From contig JAEPRB010000167.1 of assembly GCA_016758965.1 (NCBI GenBank), forward strand, positions 25,485 to 89,484: 64,000 nucleotides of DNA, given 5' to 3'. Every line of letters starts with the position of its first letter. Position 1 is the stretch's first letter. The translations under genes were made by a program, and so were the position numbers. Source of the DNA: Circinella minor. Taxonomy: Eukaryota > Mucoromycota > Mucoromycetes > Mucorales > Lichtheimiaceae. A model generated the notes under the pieces. It saw only the letters and a list, made by a program, of their open reading frames with translations, did no database searches and was not told where the DNA came from. Positions 61,718 through 64,000 of this stretch are shown piece by piece.

Positions 61718-62375
61718 TTTTTATTAAGACTAAATAGTCCTATGTATTATATATATACTCACTAAACAAATTTACTCTCCACGTATATTTACTTACACAC
61801 ATACACATAATTTTTTATCAACCCTCTTCCAACTTTATATTTGTATTTATTGAATCATTTTTATGTTTTATTTGTTTATAGTTTGGAATTTCCTTATCTG
61901 CTTTTTTTTTTTATATATAATTTCCTTTCCTATAAGTTCTTTTTTTTTTTTTTAATCCTTTTGTTATACGTAATTCTTATACTATGAAAAAAAAATCAAT
62001 TCTTTCGTTCCTTTCTTTTTTTTTTCCCAAGGCTGTCTAATATATGTTTTACGTACAACTTTACTTTTTTTTTTTATCTCTTTGTGTGCGTGGTGTAATG
62101 TGTTACTAAAAAAAAAAAAAAGTGTCATAAAGCAACCGATCATGTTTTTTGAAATCGTGTTACAAAAAAATATCAATGTATGACGAAAAAAGAAGTTTTG
62201 AGTCATTTATAAATAATAATAAAAACATTCACACACATATAAGCCTATAATATTTTTTATTTGAATTTTTTTATTATTAGTAAATAAGCTAAAAAGAATT
62301 AGATATAAAAGAATACATAATGTATATAGATGATCTTCAACTTCATTTGTTCATATTCTTAACATAGTAAATGGG
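61627..62375. other. Convergent intergenic region with (CA)n
   Basis: A (CA)n microsatellite lies at 61682-61713, then T-rich stretches. This is the shared 3' region of the methyltransferase and chromodomain genes, which converge here. No gene. Confidence 0.45.
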
Positions 62376-63714
62376 TTAATCATAACGACTTATATGACGA
62401 TCCTTTTTATTATCCTGAATCTTATTGAATAATGTATCAATATCAGCAAAAGAAGTAGGACCTAATAAATAATTTATTAATCGATATATTCAATATACTA
62501 CTACAATTTTTATAACTTACTTTGTTTCTTTTCTGTTTTTGATGCTTTTATAGTCAAATAATCATCCCTATGATGTGGTCGCTTTCTTATGGGTGTTTGT
62601 ATAATTGGTGATGATGATGATGCTCTTGATTCAGATAACATACGATTTTTATAAGATACAATATTTATGTTTTTAATTGGTCTTCTTTGCATTGGTGCTT
62701 CACTTTTACTTTTACCAATTCTTGCATTTACTTCAGCTTCTAATCTAGCTCGTGGTGACATGTTGTATGTAGGTGTAGATATGGATGGAGAAGAAGATGT
62801 CATTAAAGAGGATGTGATTGAGGAGGAAGAAGTTGGAATAGCTGATGATGAACGCGGTCTTTTCTCTTGTAAATAAGATTTTTTTTGTGATGGTAAATAC
62901 TGTTCTTGTTGTCGATCCATCATTTTTTGATTTTGAGGTAATTGACGAATTTGTTGTTGTTGTTGTTGAGGTGGTTGATATCGTTGTTTTCCTTTTTCTT
63001 CTCTTGTCCGTGATACATGATGATTATCTGGCTGTTAAACAAACAATTAATTTTTTACTGTTAATTCATACATCTTTTACTCATTCTTTTGTTTTATTAG
63101 TTTACCTTTGGTTGTAATACAGAAACTGGTTGACTTGCTTTAGGTTGAGGTGGATAAAATAAATCATCTGTAAAATCATCATCATCATCATCATCATCGA
63201 GATAAATAACATCTTGTGATTCTATTGATGGAATCATCAATTTTTTCTCTTTTCCTTCATACATCCACTTTTTCCTATCTGGTCCAATATTTAACGTATC
63301 CCAGAATTGCTTGAGAAGCATCGGACATTCCAAATTTTCTTCCTGTTCCCAAGTGTTATCACTGTTGAACAGACACTATTTTAGTAATCTGGTCTAAATT
63401 CACATTTATATACTTTTTTTTTTTTTTCTCAATAAAAAAACAAAATTCAAAAGATTACTTGTAATGAACACTCTAAAAAATTATGAATTAAAACTTGTCA
63501 GTACATAAATGTTATATACATAAATATAATGGGAAGGAAGGAAAGTTTTAATTTTAAACATAATCTATTATAATACATACCACCTTGAATCGTAGTTTTT
63601 CCATTTAATTAGGAATTGAACTTTATGTTTTTCTTTATTATATCGAACACCAAGAATTTTTTCAACTTCATAAAGAATTTCGTCTTCTTCTTCTTCTTCT
63701 TCACTTTGATACAT
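62376..63714 (-). CDS. Chromodomain protein (HP1-like reader, disordered tail)
   Basis: Minus-strand exons 63714-63584, 63361-63106, 63031-62521, 62461-62376 give 327 residues with matching phases. After an acidic start (poly-Glu), residues ~14-60 form a chromodomain: YEVEKILGVRYNKEKHKVQ, LIKWKNYDSSDNTWEQEENL, then a C-terminal helix (LLKQFW). The aromatic residues Y, W and W expected for the methyl-lysine cage are present. The rest is low complexity: a poly-Asp stretch, Gln repeats, basic Ser/Pro segments; no chromoshadow domain is seen. Known chromodomains of this type bind methylated histone H3 tails. Role in heterochromatin is inferred. Confidence 0.85.
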
Positions 63715-64000
63715 TTTAAATTTTTAAACTTTGTTTTTAAAAAAATAAATAAATTAAGTAAATACAGTTTAAATGAATCTAACCCGACATTTTTTAAAAT
63801 TTATTTCAAAAAAAAAAAAAAAAAAGTCAACACCGCAGCAATTTTTTTTTTTAATATTATAAAAAAAAAAAAAGGCGGGTCTGAAGTGCCTGGGCCCAAA
63901 AATTAGCGAATCAATTTTCGAGATAGTCTCTGAAACAATGTGAGACAGCCTATCAAATTCCGAGATAGTCTCTTTTGTATTACGCGAAAAGCGCATGCTT
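63715..64000. repeat. Right-edge repeat-like sequence
   Basis: Poly-A/T runs, then from ~63870 a less AT-rich segment with CGAGATAGTCTC twice (63919-63930 and 63961-63972, 42 bp apart). Open frames here are not convincing. It could be the end of a transposable element that continues past the window. Confidence 0.4.

Noticed and set aside
63769..63996. 75-codon minus-strand frame at the right edge
   Set aside because: Half of it is poly-A/T translation; the remainder overlaps short direct repeats.

Overview
This window is eukaryotic nuclear DNA. It is very AT-rich and has many 45-150 nt GT..AG introns, poly-A/T tracts and pyrimidine-rich leaders. The gene content points to an early-diverging filamentous fungus, most likely Mucoromycota (Mucorales-like): a fungal Urc4/DUF1688 protein, an INO80 subunit Arp8, a DUF1749 hydrolase, P5 and P2 ATPases, and several lineage-type repeat genes. 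That placement is an inference from gene style, not from a marker gene. I found no rRNA, tRNA or CRISPR.

The left part (1 to about 23 kb) is accessory, repeat-rich chromatin. It holds a cut-off gene at the left edge, a minisatellite with higher-order structure, an intact nine-exon gene (1400-3871) with a PD-(D/E)XK-type nuclease signature, a broken fragment with ubiquitin-protease-like features, a 372/406 bp tandem duplication, and a 5 kb transposon gene (7617-12616). The transposon gene appears to be a DDE transposase with a complete DEDDy 3'-5' exonuclease domain lodged inside it; two frameshifts disable it. Two members of a repeat protein family follow (13384-15099 intronless, 16679-19902 with introns), both broken. 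A third member lies at 30919-33526. All three keep the same D..E-x-K plus QQxK motif.

From 23.4 kb to 30.7 kb lie ordinary genes: a 1442-residue P5-type ATPase with a signal peptide and Cys-rich ectodomain, a small Cys-rich probably GPI-anchored protein, CRIPT, and a small coiled-coil protein on the other strand. From 30.9 to 38.1 kb the sequence is accessory again: the third family member, a 286 bp satellite (about 4.6 copies), and an OTU-protease relic broken by a 436 bp foldback element.

From 38.6 kb to the right end are housekeeping genes: a DUF1749 hydrolase, Arp8 (tail-to-tail with the hydrolase, only 24 nt between stop codons), a 1281-residue P2-type cation ATPase with a degenerate EF-hand-like N-terminus, Urc4, a 479-residue SAM methyltransferase with a myristoylation-type N-terminus, and a chromodomain protein. 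Long AT-rich intergenic stretches separate them (5.6 kb between Urc4 and the methyltransferase). The exon models given were checked by hand for reading phase, and each intact gene adds up to a whole number of codons.
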